From NCBI GenBank assembly GCA_965178525.1, contig CBCXVS010000043.1, forward strand, positions 1 through 34,521: DNA of 34,521 nucleotides, written 5' to 3'. The notes under the pieces were generated by a model, which saw nothing but the letters and a program-made list of their open reading frames with translations, was not told the origin of the DNA and did not search any database. The position numbers and the translations under genes were made by a program. The stretch's first letter is position 1; each line of letters opens with the position of its first letter. Positions 23,997-32,026 of this stretch are shown piece by piece. Source of the DNA: CBCXVS01 sp965178525 (lineage in GTDB: Bacteria; Tectomicrobia; Entotheonellia; Entotheonellales; Entotheonellaceae).

Positions 23997-24509
23997 TTAG
24001 GAAGAGCGTGGACCCAAGACCATCGTCATGTTCCGTCCCTCTTGCTTGGGCTGTTGTTCCACCATGGCGATTTCTTCCATGTCGGTCATAATACGTTCCA
24101 GAATGCGGCGGCCCAACTCCGTATGGGCCATCTCGCGGCCGCGGAAGACAATCGTCACTTTCGCTTTATGCCCATCCTGCAAAAAACGGCGCACATGCTG
24201 GGTCTTAAACTGGTAGTCGTGTTCCTCAGTCTTGGGCCGCAGCTTAATCTCTTTAACCAAGATGATCTTCTGTTTCTTTTTGGCCTGTTGCTGACGCTTA
24301 CTCCGCTGGTACTTATACTTCCCATAATCCATGACCCGGCAGACAGGTGGACGCTCATTCGGGGCCACCTCAACCAGATCCAGGCCCTGCTCCTCTGCGA
24401 GTTGTTGTGCCTCTACTGTAGCCATAATGCCAAGCTGCTCGCCATCTTGGCTCACGACACGTACTTCTCGCACCCGAATCATCTCGTTAACACGCTGCTG
24501 CTGTGAGAT
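23997..24509 (-). CDS. infC: Translation initiation factor IF-3, apparent ATC start
   Basis: IF-3 binds 30S subunits, prevents 50S joining and checks the start codon. The body is clear: MIRVREVRVVSQDGEQLGIM, EEQGLDLVEVAPNERPPVCR, VMDYGKYKYQRSKRQQQ, IKLRPKTEEHDYQFKTQHVR, VTIVFRGREMAHTELGRRIL. A start at the ATG 24482 would drop the conserved RVNE that precedes IRVREV. Upstream in frame the codons read ATC TCA CAG CAG CAG CGT GTT AAC GAG. A strong AGGAGG begins 16 bases before the ATC (24507-24509), and a TGA stop lies just beyond. An ATC start giving 170 residues fits the family and the known use of AUU/AUC in infC genes, by which IF-3 controls its own synthesis. thrS, the usual upstream gene, is replaced here by tRNA-Val and clpX. 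Confidence 0.95.
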   Translation of the reverse strand: MSQQQRVNEMIRVREVRVVSQDGEQLGIMATVEAQQLAEEQGLDLVEVAPNERPPVCRVMDYGKYKYQRSKRQQQAKKKQKIILVKEIKLRPKTEEHDYQFKTQHVRRFLQDGHKAKVTIVFRGREMAHTELGRRILERIMTDMEEIAMVEQQPKQEGRNMTMVLGPRSS

Positions 24510-24580
24510 AGTCTGTCACCTCCTACCGAAGGAACCATACATGATGGTATATCTAGACACCATCACTCATCGCAGAACAG

Positions 24581-24652
24581 TAGGCACGGGCGGTTTTGAA
24601 CCGCCGACCTCTTGCGCGTCAAGCAAGCGCTCTCCCCCTGAGCTACGTGCCT
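24581..24652 (-). tRNA. tRNA-Val (anticodon GAC)
   Basis: A full cloverleaf on the - strand: acceptor AGGCACG pairs with CGTGCCT, D-arm GCTC/GAGC, anticodon stem CTTGC/GCAAG with loop TTGACGC, T-stem GGCGG/CCGCC with loop TTCAAAA. The anticodon is GAC (Val). CCA is not encoded. It lies between clpX and infC on the same strand. Confidence 0.93.
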
Positions 24653-24731
24653 AAAGATTGTATGAGACTGGAGCTGAGATTACCCAGACCATTGCAGCTT
24701 GTCAAGCAAAAAAGATGCCCTGATTTCACCC

Positions 24732-25970
24732 TTAACTGGCCTGCTTGTAGTGCAGTGCCGGTTGCTGGCGTTCGGTAACGACATCTTCCGTGATGAGGCA
24801 GGATTGAATATCGTTCCGCGATGGCAACTCATACATGGTATCGAGCATAATCTCTTCGAGAATCGAACGTAGTCCGCGCGCACCCGTACGCCGCCGTATC
24901 GCTTCCTGGGCAATCGCCCGCAACGCGTCGTCGGTAAAGTCGAGTTTGACTTTTTCAAAATCGAAATATTTTTGGTACTGGCGTACCAGGGCGTTTTTCG
25001 GCGTGGTCAGGATGCGGATGAAATCCTCTTCGGTGAGTTCGTCCAGAGTCGCGACGACAGGCAGGCGGCCGATGAATTCCGGGATGAGGCCGAACTTCAG
25101 CAAATCTTCCGGCTGGACCTGGGCCAACAACTCGCCCAGCGGCTTGTCGCTGCGGGTATAGAGCGGCGCTTCAAACCCCATGGTACGTTTGCTGACGCGG
25201 CGCTCGATAATCTTTTCCAGGCCGTGGAAGGCGCCGCCGCAGACGAAGAGAATGTCCGTTGTATCCACCTGGAGAAATTCTTGGTGCGGATGCTTACGTC
25301 CGCCCTGGGGGGGGACGCTTGCCACGGTGCCCTCAATGATTTTCAGTAAGGCTTGTTGCACCCCTTCACCGGACACATCGCGCGTAATGGACGGATTTTC
25401 CGACTTGCGGCTGATTTTATCGATTTCATCAATGTAGATGATCCCTTTTTCGGCACGTTCGACATCATAATCGGCGGCCTGTAACAGGCGTAGAATGATA
25501 TTTTCCACATCTTCGCCGACATACCCGGCTTCCGTCAGCGTCGTGGCATCCACAATGGTAAACGGGACTTCAAGGATACGAGCCAGGGTTTGCGCCAAGA
25601 GGGTTTTCCCGGAACCCGTCGGGCCAATCAGCAGCACATTACTTTTTTGCAGCTCGACATCGTCGAGATTGGCGTTGGCTTCGACACGCTTATAATGATT
25701 GTACACCGCCACAGAGAGAAATTTTTTGGCCTTGTATTGCCCGACGATATATTCATCGAGCCGTTGATTAATTTCCTGCGGTGTCAATAGCCGTTTAAAC
25801 GCCTCTCCGCGTTCCGCCGAGCCCTCTTCGAGGATGATGTCGTTGCACAAATCAATACATTCATCGCAGATGTAGACAGTTGGCCCGGCAATGAGCCGTT
25901 TGACCTCATCCTGAGACTTGCCACAAAATGAGCAACGCAAGATATCATCCTGCGAATCTTTGCGCGGCAT
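24732..25970 (-). CDS. clpX: ATP-dependent Clp protease ATP-binding subunit ClpX
   Basis: This 412-residue AAA+ unfoldase feeds ClpP. The N-terminal zinc-binding domain has Cys13, Cys16, Cys35 and Cys38 (RCSFCGK, YICDEC). The AAA+ module has Walker A GPTGSGKT (residues 116-123), Walker B GIIYIDEIDKI, the RKSENPSITRDVSGEGVQQA region, PEFIGRLPVVATLDEL with the LTEEDFIRILTTPKNALVRQ sensor region, and the C-terminal RRRTGARGLRSILEEIMLDT. Length is standard. It is downstream of clpP by 49 bases, the usual tig-clpP-clpX order. lon, which often follows, is not here. Confidence 0.98.
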   Translation of the reverse strand: MPRKDSQDDILRCSFCGKSQDEVKRLIAGPTVYICDECIDLCNDIILEEGSAERGEAFKRLLTPQEINQRLDEYIVGQYKAKKFLSVAVYNHYKRVEANANLDDVELQKSNVLLIGPTGSGKTLLAQTLARILEVPFTIVDATTLTEAGYVGEDVENIILRLLQAADYDVERAEKGIIYIDEIDKISRKSENPSITRDVSGEGVQQALLKIIEGTVASVPPQGGRKHPHQEFLQVDTTDILFVCGGAFHGLEKIIERRVSKRTMGFEAPLYTRSDKPLGELLAQVQPEDLLKFGLIPEFIGRLPVVATLDELTEEDFIRILTTPKNALVRQYQKYFDFEKVKLDFTDDALRAIAQEAIRRRTGARGLRSILEEIMLDTMYELPSRNDIQSCLITEDVVTERQQPALHYKQAS

Positions 25971-26019
25971 CGCTGCTCCCTCTCACCATACCCGGCATCG
26001 CGTAGCGCACCCGCAGCGT

Positions 26020-26652
26020 TTACGAGTTTGCACTCTCATGCGAGCCCACCCCCACCGGTACCCGGACACCGTTGCGTGAGGTAATAACTTCGTCAATGAG
26101 CCCGTATTCCTTCGCTTCCTCAGGGGTCATAAACCGATCACGTTCCGTATCTTCCGAGACTTTGTCCAGCGGCTGCCCCGTGTGTTTGACCAAAATGTCA
26201 TTCAGCGTGTTCTTCATACGCAAAATTTCACGGGCATGGATCTCAATATCCGTTGCCTGACCCTGCACACCACCAAGCGGTTGGTGTACCATGACCGTAG
26301 AATGGGGCAAGGTAAACCGTTTTTTGGGTGCTCCGGCAGTTAACAGCAATGCCCCGGCGCTGGCCGCAAGACCGATACAGATGGTCGAGACGTCAGGGCG
26401 AATATATTGCATTGTATCATAAATGGCCAGCCCTGCGGTCACTGAACCCCCCGGACTATTGATATAAAAAGCGATATCTTGCTCCGGGTCTTCTGCCTCA
26501 AGGAAGAGCAACTGCGCAATGATGAGATTGGCCACGACATCGTTAATCGGTGTCCCCAAAAACACAATACGGTCTTTAAGCAAACGCGAAAAAATATCAT
26601 ACGCCCGCTCACCGCGGTTGGTCTGCTCGACGACCATTGGCACTAGCGCCAT
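26020..26652 (-). CDS. clpP: ATP-dependent Clp protease proteolytic subunit ClpP
   Basis: This 210-residue serine peptidase has the catalytic triad visible as Ser98 (GLAASAGALLL), His123 (VMVHQP) and Asp172 (TERDRFM), spaced as in the family. It also shows DIAFYINSPGGSVTAGLAIY, QYIRPDVSTICIG and GGVQGQATDIEIHAREILRM. It forms the double heptamer barrel served by ClpX. The start MALVPMVVEQTNRGERAYDI matches the processed N-terminus of the family. It lies six bases after the tig stop, indicating one transcript with tig and clpX. Confidence 0.98.
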   Translation of the reverse strand: MALVPMVVEQTNRGERAYDIFSRLLKDRIVFLGTPINDVVANLIIAQLLFLEAEDPEQDIAFYINSPGGSVTAGLAIYDTMQYIRPDVSTICIGLAASAGALLLTAGAPKKRFTLPHSTVMVHQPLGGVQGQATDIEIHAREILRMKNTLNDILVKHTGQPLDKVSEDTERDRFMTPEEAKEYGLIDEVITSRNGVRVPVGVGSHESANS

Positions 26653-26658
26653 AACTCG

Positions 26659-28005
26659 CTACCCTCCTCCTGGAAGTGCTGTGGCCCCATCTTCGTTAGC
26701 GGGAGCCAACTCACTCTCACTCACCACCGTGTCGGTAATCTGCATCGCCGCTATCATCACCTCGAACACATTCTGCTCTTGCAAGCGCGCTCTCAGCGCA
26801 CCCAAACTGCCGTTGCGCTCCATCGTCTGTTTCAAGGCCTCGGGATTTTGTGCCATGCGTGCGGCCAACGACGCGACTTCCGCGTCCACTTCCTCCGGTG
26901 TCACCGATACCTCAAGCGTTTCTTCGAGGTGGTGTAAGATGACTTGGCCGCGCACGGCTTCGAGTGCCTGCTCCCCAAAGCGTTCACGCAGGAGGTCGGG
27001 ATCGAGCTGCACGTCTTCCTCCCGCAGATCACGCCCCATTTCTTGCCGCTGCTGCTGCATATACATCTGCCGCATCTGCTCCTGCCACAGGACCTCCGGG
27101 ACGTCGATAGGATTTTCCGCGACAAGCTTGGAGAGAATATCCCGCCGCAGCACCCCGTCAGCGCTTTGCCGGGACCTCTCTTCCAATTCCCCGCGTACAC
27201 GCTGCCGCAACGCCTCGATGGTGTCTTCATCCTCGTAGGATTGGGCAAACTCGTCATCCAACTCGGGAAGCCGTTTTTCTTTGATTTCGACGACCGTAAC
27301 GTTGAACTCAAGACGCTTCCCGGCCAGCTCGGAATCGCTGTAATCCTCGGCAAATTGTACCGGAATGGTCTGTTCCGCGCCCTGTTCCAGGGCCACGAGT
27401 CCCTCTTCAATCTCCGGTAAAAAGACCCCGGCGCCCACTTCTAAGGAGACACCTGTACCGGAGCCCCCCGCTAGCGGCTGACCATCCAACACCCCTTGAT
27501 AATTGATAATCGCAAAGTCGCCTTTGGTGATGGCACGTCCTGAGACCGTATGGAGTTCCGCGTGCCGATCACGCAGCTGCTCGAGCGTCTGGTCAATATG
27601 CTCATCCTCGACCGCCATGATCCGGCGTTCAAATTGCCAGTCATGGTACTCCCCTAACGTGAAGTCCGGTAGCACCTGAGCCGTGGCCACAAAGCGTAAG
27701 GGCTGATCCTTGTGCAAGTCGATCTGATCGATGTTGGGCTGCCCCACAGAGCGGATGCCCTCCTGCGTCAGGGCCTCCGCTAAAACGTCGGGCACGAGTT
27801 TTTGCAGAACTTCCTGCTCCACGGTGTGATGATAACGGTTTTCCAGAATACGCCGCGGAATTTTTCCCGGACGAAACCCGGGAATTTTGACACGCCGTTG
27901 CAGATTGCGATAGAGCGTCTCGAACTCTCGATCCACCCGGTCAGCCGGAACTTCGATCATCAAGCGCCGCACACAGGTATCGACCTGTTCAACGTCAATT
28001 TTCAT
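26659..28005 (-). CDS. tig: Trigger factor, ribosome-associated chaperone and prolyl isomerase
   Basis: This 448-residue protein has an N-terminal ribosome-binding domain containing PGFRPGKIPRRILENRYHHT, close to the GFRxGKxP signature. A central FKBP-type PPIase domain follows (GDFAIINYQGVLDGQPLAGG, SLEVGAGVFLPEIEEGLVAL) and a long helical C-terminal chaperone domain (VPEVLWQEQMRQMYMQQQRQ and following). It binds nascent chains at the ribosome exit. The frame starts at the family N-terminus (MKIDVEQVDTCVRRLMIEVP); the ribosome site is weak. It heads the tig-clpP-clpX unit and lies 46 bases after tRNA-Leu. Confidence 0.97.
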   Translation of the reverse strand: MKIDVEQVDTCVRRLMIEVPADRVDREFETLYRNLQRRVKIPGFRPGKIPRRILENRYHHTVEQEVLQKLVPDVLAEALTQEGIRSVGQPNIDQIDLHKDQPLRFVATAQVLPDFTLGEYHDWQFERRIMAVEDEHIDQTLEQLRDRHAELHTVSGRAITKGDFAIINYQGVLDGQPLAGGSGTGVSLEVGAGVFLPEIEEGLVALEQGAEQTIPVQFAEDYSDSELAGKRLEFNVTVVEIKEKRLPELDDEFAQSYEDEDTIEALRQRVRGELEERSRQSADGVLRRDILSKLVAENPIDVPEVLWQEQMRQMYMQQQRQEMGRDLREEDVQLDPDLLRERFGEQALEAVRGQVILHHLEETLEVSVTPEEVDAEVASLAARMAQNPEALKQTMERNGSLGALRARLQEQNVFEVMIAAMQITDTVVSESELAPANEDGATALPGGG

Positions 28006-28051
28006 GCCATGTATCCTAATCCCGACCCGTCACTTAGCGATCTGAGCATCT

Positions 28052-28138
28052 TGGTGGCCGCCCCGAGATTCGAACTCGGACACCCGCAAGGGTACTGGCT
28101 CCTAAGGCCAGCGTGTCTACCAATTCCACCAGGCAGCC
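28052..28138 (-). tRNA. tRNA-Leu (anticodon TAG)
   Basis: - strand cloverleaf with a long variable arm typical of Leu: acceptor GGCTGCC/GGCGGCC with a T-G pair, anticodon stem CTGGC/GCCAG with loop CTTAGGA, so anticodon TAG. Variable arm stem ACCC/GGGT, and T-loop TTCGAAT. CCA is encoded (28052-28054). It is the last of three tRNAs before tig. Confidence 0.95.
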
Positions 28139-28142
28139 AAAG

Positions 28143-28215
28143 TGAGCCGCGAAGGAATCGAACCTTCAACCCACGGATTAAGAGTCCGTTGCTCTGCCAG
28201 TTGAGCTAGCGGCCC
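28143..28215 (-). tRNA. tRNA-Lys (anticodon CTT)
   Basis: - strand cloverleaf: acceptor GGGCCGC/GCGGCTC, D-arm GCTC/GAGC, anticodon stem ACGGA/TCCGT with loop CTCTTAA (anticodon CTT), T-stem GAAGG/CCTTC with loop TTCGATT. No encoded CCA. Four bases separate it from tRNA-Leu, so the two are processed from one transcript. Confidence 0.95.
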
Positions 28216-28531
28216 ACGACCTTTTACTTACGCAAGGTAGGTAAATCCCTGTTGCCTCGTGCACCCTGTCCTACGGTAGGTGCCAACCGGAACCTAAATG
28301 TACTATCGGTACTGTGTCATGAGGTAGAGACGAACATTCTACGATGGCGGGAGAAACTGTACGCATGCCCCTAAGGATGCGAAGGTTATAACATGCGCAT
28401 CTAGGCCTGTCCATGGCTCCCACCCGCTATCCTTTGCCTGCCACAAAGCTTCCATACGAGCCGATACCCAGTTGCATCCGGTAGGCCCCCGTATGCCCAC
28501 TACCCACGAGAAAGAGGTTGCTAAGAAGGAG
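28216..28531. other. Intergenic stretch between tRNA-Lys and tRNA-His
   Basis: These 316 bases hold no open frame with a ribosome site and no tRNA. I specifically looked for a tRNA-Sec T-loop and anticodon because selA/selB are nearby, and found none. No clear terminator is visible. Confidence 0.6.
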
Positions 28532-28605
28532 GGTGAGCGATGGGACTTGAACCCACGACCACTGGAGCCACAATCCAGTGCTCTACCGACTGAGCTACGC
28601 CCACC
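28532..28605 (-). tRNA. tRNA-His (anticodon GTG)
   Basis: - strand cloverleaf with the extra 5' G of tRNA-His (G-1 opposite C73): acceptor GTGGGCG/CGCTCAC, anticodon stem CTGGA/TCCAG with loop TTGTGGC (anticodon GTG), T-stem GTGGG/CCCAT with loop TTCAAGT. No encoded CCA. Confidence 0.95.
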
Positions 28606-28687
28606 CCGGAAGACTGTACAGACGTTTCCCTCAACCGCTGCGTGAGTCGATGTTGCAGCCTATACGTACCGAAACAGAATGAGGTGT

Positions 28688-28710
28688 ATATTTTTCCTCT
28701 GGAAAAATAT
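28688..28710. repeat. Perfect 10-base inverted repeat with 3-base centre
   Basis: ATATTTTTCC (28688-28697) and GGAAAAATAT (28701-28710) are perfect complements around TCT. It lies between the MEMO gene stop (28821) and tRNA-His on the - strand. Its AT-rich make-up is unlike a GC-stem terminator, so an operator-like site or an unusual terminator are both possible. Confidence 0.6.
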
Positions 28711-28820
28711 TGAGACGTCTTTCCGTCCAGCTGCTTTAGCCTCTCTTATGTATGGCGAAACCTTGCTATGAGTATACAGATCTCGGCATAGGCCAGTCAA
28801 CGACGGAACCGTGGCCCTGG

Positions 28821-30050
28821 TTATATAAATACCACATCCGCGAACGACACCATGCCTCTGGCCGGGTCTGGTGCGTAATCGTAGTGCAGCAGGGTACCGG
28901 CCGCGCCCTCATGTGGCATCGTTTTGAGCGAAGCATAGATACAATTCAGCCCACAGATCCGCCGTTGGTTCCGATCCTGCATGACGGAGCGGTAAAACCC
29001 GTCGGCATCGCCAGCGGTGACATACTGCAAATCCTCCCGGTCGCGGCCCTCGACGGTGCGGACAACCGTGTCGGTGATGTCAAAGCCATCGCCAAAACGC
29101 CGCCCGACATGTGCCAAGTCGGCCCCTGCGATGACGCTGACGCGCTGTCCCAACGAGGCCACGACGTCCTGACACGTCTCCAGAAAGGTTGCGACGCCCG
29201 TGATGTCGGCGGGAGCAACACCGCCAGACTCCGAGCCGAACGTCCCACACAGAATCGGTACAATCCGGACACTGGGCCCAAAGAGGTACGAAAGCATCAC
29301 CACTTGGAACTCGATGGAGTGCTCGGTGCGGTGCACAATCTCGTAGGCATAGGGATCCCACGAACAGGCGGCTTCCAGCCGCCGCACCATGTCGCGGTCC
29401 GTCCTGAGTCCCCCCAATGGCGTGTCGAAATCCTTGTGCGTCAGAATGAACGGGACAGGCGGGGAAACATGCGCCACGCCAAAGATCACCACCACATCGG
29501 GTTGACCGTGTTGACACACTTGCAGGTAGGCATGGGCATAGGCGTGCCCACCGCGGTGATAATCGATATGAGGGGCCACAAGGCAACGCACCGGCGCGCC
29601 ATCTGCGCTCTGCGGCCTGGGCAGCTCCCCTGGGCCACCTTGCCGGGAAAACTGCTCGTGCAAAAACGCTCGCAGCTGCGGGCCTTTCTCCGGATACGAT
29701 TTCCCCGCCAGATAGGCCGGACGCACGGGTGCATCGAAAAAAGCCGCTTCGACCTGTTGGCGCCGTTCTTCGAACTGCTCGGTCAGTAAAAACCCTTGGC
29801 GATCGAGGTCCGAGACCATCTGCCATATGTCTTCCGCTCGCACCAAGTGTCCATCGAATTGACGCGCAAAGGCTTCTTGGATGTCAGCGACGTCATGCTG
29901 ACCATCGAGATGCGAGGCGATAAAAAACGCCGCCGGCGTCAAGAGCATCTGGTGTTCGACGATCCCTTCAGGATCGCGCAAACATACCGCGCGCTGACCG
30001 GCATGATCAACGGGAAACGCATCAATATATCGGAGTCTTGGAAGTGCCAT
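28821..30050 (-). CDS. MEMO1 family protein (AmmeMemoRadiSam system protein B) with N-terminal PqqD/RRE-like domain
   Basis: This is a 409-residue protein. Residues about 115-409 are the MEMO domain, related to extradiol dioxygenases: VAPHIDYHRGGHAYAHAY (near 158-175), VVIFGVAHVSPPVPFIL, RTEHSIEFQVVMLSYLFG, VIAGADLAHVGRRFGDGF, ICGLNCIYASL. The His pairs at the usual metal positions are present. Residues about 20-90 (LRDPEGIVEHQMLLTPAAFF, IASHLDGQHDVADIQEAFA) resemble a PqqD-type winged helix, the peptide-binding fold also called RRE. MEMO, AMMECR1 and a radical SAM protein form a widespread trio of unknown function; the other two are not adjacent here. The gene lies 65 bases after selB on the same strand. 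Confidence 0.88.
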   Translation of the reverse strand: MALPRLRYIDAFPVDHAGQRAVCLRDPEGIVEHQMLLTPAAFFIASHLDGQHDVADIQEAFARQFDGHLVRAEDIWQMVSDLDRQGFLLTEQFEERRQQVEAAFFDAPVRPAYLAGKSYPEKGPQLRAFLHEQFSRQGGPGELPRPQSADGAPVRCLVAPHIDYHRGGHAYAHAYLQVCQHGQPDVVVIFGVAHVSPPVPFILTHKDFDTPLGGLRTDRDMVRRLEAACSWDPYAYEIVHRTEHSIEFQVVMLSYLFGPSVRIVPILCGTFGSESGGVAPADITGVATFLETCQDVVASLGQRVSVIAGADLAHVGRRFGDGFDITDTVVRTVEGRDREDLQYVTAGDADGFYRSVMQDRNQRRICGLNCIYASLKTMPHEGAAGTLLHYDYAPDPARGMVSFADVVFI

Positions 30051-30115
30051 AGCCCATAAGCATAAAAGGGATTGTCCAGGGAGTCAACCGCCTCATCCGT
30101 GGCCGGACACCGCCG

Positions 30116-32026
30116 TCAGGACGGCTTGCGCCGCACCCGTTTGTCCCCCATCCGTACCGTCAGGCGTTGATTATCAAAATGTTCGAGCAAGGGAATGGCA
30201 TACTTGCGGGAAATCTGTAAGAGATCCCGAAATTCTCCCGCCGTAATCTCGCCTTGCCGTTCCAGAAAGGCCCATAATTCCTGTTCGATCGTGTCGAGCA
30301 CCACACGATGGTAAAACAAATCCCCTTTGAGCCGCACCAATTTATTTTGATCGACCAGGACTTGGAGTAGCTCACGGTCCTCCGCATGCGTGAGTTTCTG
30401 CGCTTCCAGGGCTTCGTCCACACTCGGAGGATGGTACTGCGCCTGCAAATACATCTGCTCCAGCGCATCGGCGTTCGCCTGGCGTTGCGGCGACAGGGTC
30501 ACGGTATGGTGCGACAGTTTGACTTTGTCCCGGCTGACGTCCAGCGTGCCGGACGCGGATAACGCCTGCACGATCGCGGCAAAGACTTTATCCGGCATAC
30601 GTGGGAATTTGCTATGTAATTCCTCCGTAAACATGGCCGGCTTTAGGGGATTATCGCGGTGAAAGACCTCGACCGTTTGCACGATCTGCGCGCGGGCATG
30701 GGCGTACTGCTCATGGTGCAATAGCCACGGCGGCTCGTACTCAACCGCCACCCCCGTACCCTGCTGTTGCAGCGCGTCGACGACACCGCGTAGGGTGTCC
30801 TCGTCGAGCGGACTATGTATCAGCAGTTCCGACCATTGCAGGCCGGCAGCCTCGGCGTTGGCCAAGTGTACGGTCAACGCCTCGGCGTCCGTACCGTCAC
30901 GCAGGAGAGTGAGCTGCTCACTGACCTGCGGACGATACCGTTTGTGCTTGGCCGGCAGGGTATTGAGGATCATGCCGCCACCGATGGTCTGAATGGGCGA
31001 ATAGCTGCGCAGCACATAACGATCGCGCGGCGCCGCCACGGCCGGCGCTTCGAGCCGGAGTTGCGCCACGGTGTCTTCACCCGGCAACACCTCATCGCGA
31101 TCCAACAAGATGACCCGTCCCAGGATTTCGCTGGTGCCGACATGGAACCGGACACGCGTGCGGTTCGCCAGTGGACGTGGCGCATCGGCCAACAAGGTCA
31201 GGGTCACATCCAGCATATGCGTGCGCGGAAACCGCCCCGGGGTCGCGAGGATCTCGCCGCGTTGCAAATCGGCCTTATCAATGCCCTGCAAATTGATGGC
31301 GGTACGCTGGCCGGCTACCGCCGTCGAGACGGACTGATTGTGCACCTGCAAGCCGCGCACACGGGCGCTCAAGCCGGACGGCAAGATATCGACGCGATCC
31401 TCGAGCCGCAGACTGCCGGAAAAGAGGGTGCCGGTCACCACGGCGCCAAAGCCCCGCATGGTGAAGACCCGGTCGATGGGTAGGCGCACCGGACCCGTGG
31501 CGGCGCGCGGATGCAGACGGCCGCAGAGATCGCGCAGGGTATCGAGCAGGGCCGGTAAGCCCTCGCCCGTTTTGGCGGAAACCGGCACGATCGGTTTGCC
31601 GTCGAGGAAGGTGCCGCTGAGGAACTCGGCCGTATCGTCTTGCACCAGCTCAAGCCAATCCGGCTCCACCATATCGGTTTTGGTCAAGGCGACCAAGCCC
31701 TCACGGACTTGCAGCAGTTCGCAAATGGCCAGGTGCTCCCGTGTCTGCGGCATCACGCCTTCATCCGCGGCGATCACCAGGGCCACGAGGTCGATACCGC
31801 CAACGCCGGCCAGCATGTTTTTGACAAAACGCTCATGTCCTGGCACATCTACGATACCCAGCCGCACGTCGTCGTCGAGATCCAGCGACGCAAAGCCGAG
31901 TTCGATCGTGATGCCGCGCTCTTTCTCCTCTTTGAGCCGATCGGTATCGATACCGGTCAAGGCGTGAATCAGACTGGTCTTGCCGTGATCGATATGCCCC
32001 GCAGTGCCTAACACGATTTGTTTCAT
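30116..32026 (-). CDS. selB: Selenocysteine-specific translation elongation factor SelB
   Basis: This 636-residue GTPase delivers Sec-tRNA to UGA codons that carry a SECIS hairpin. G motifs of the EF-Tu-like domain: GTAGHIDHGKTSLIHALTG, ERGITIELGFASLDL, VDVPGHERFVKNML, ALTKTD. Next come beta-barrel domains (PIDRVFTMRGFGAVVTGTLF, AGQRTAINLQGIDKADLQRG), then a C-terminal array of winged helices (from about residue 380; last one with FRDLLQISRKYAIPLLEHFD and RMGDKRVRRKPS), which bind SECIS RNA. Its ATG overlaps the selA stop by an ATGA-type junction, so translation is coupled. Presence with selA shows the organism makes selenoproteins, though none is visible in the window. Confidence 0.97.
   Translation of the reverse strand: MKQIVLGTAGHIDHGKTSLIHALTGIDTDRLKEEKERGITIELGFASLDLDDDVRLGIVDVPGHERFVKNMLAGVGGIDLVALVIAADEGVMPQTREHLAICELLQVREGLVALTKTDMVEPDWLELVQDDTAEFLSGTFLDGKPIVPVSAKTGEGLPALLDTLRDLCGRLHPRAATGPVRLPIDRVFTMRGFGAVVTGTLFSGSLRLEDRVDILPSGLSARVRGLQVHNQSVSTAVAGQRTAINLQGIDKADLQRGEILATPGRFPRTHMLDVTLTLLADAPRPLANRTRVRFHVGTSEILGRVILLDRDEVLPGEDTVAQLRLEAPAVAAPRDRYVLRSYSPIQTIGGGMILNTLPAKHKRYRPQVSEQLTLLRDGTDAEALTVHLANAEAAGLQWSELLIHSPLDEDTLRGVVDALQQQGTGVAVEYEPPWLLHHEQYAHARAQIVQTVEVFHRDNPLKPAMFTEELHSKFPRMPDKVFAAIVQALSASGTLDVSRDKVKLSHHTVTLSPQRQANADALEQMYLQAQYHPPSVDEALEAQKLTHAEDRELLQVLVDQNKLVRLKGDLFYHRVVLDTIEQELWAFLERQGEITAGEFRDLLQISRKYAIPLLEHFDNQRLTVRMGDKRVRRKPS

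Noticed and set aside
28216..28820. tRNA-Sec gene (selC) near selAB
   Set aside because: No extended acceptor arm, TCA anticodon loop or T-loop found in these gaps on either strand by eye.
28752..29789. 345-codon open frame on the + strand
   Set aside because: It lies opposite the MEMO gene, whose protein motifs are unmistakable; the + frame resembles no family.
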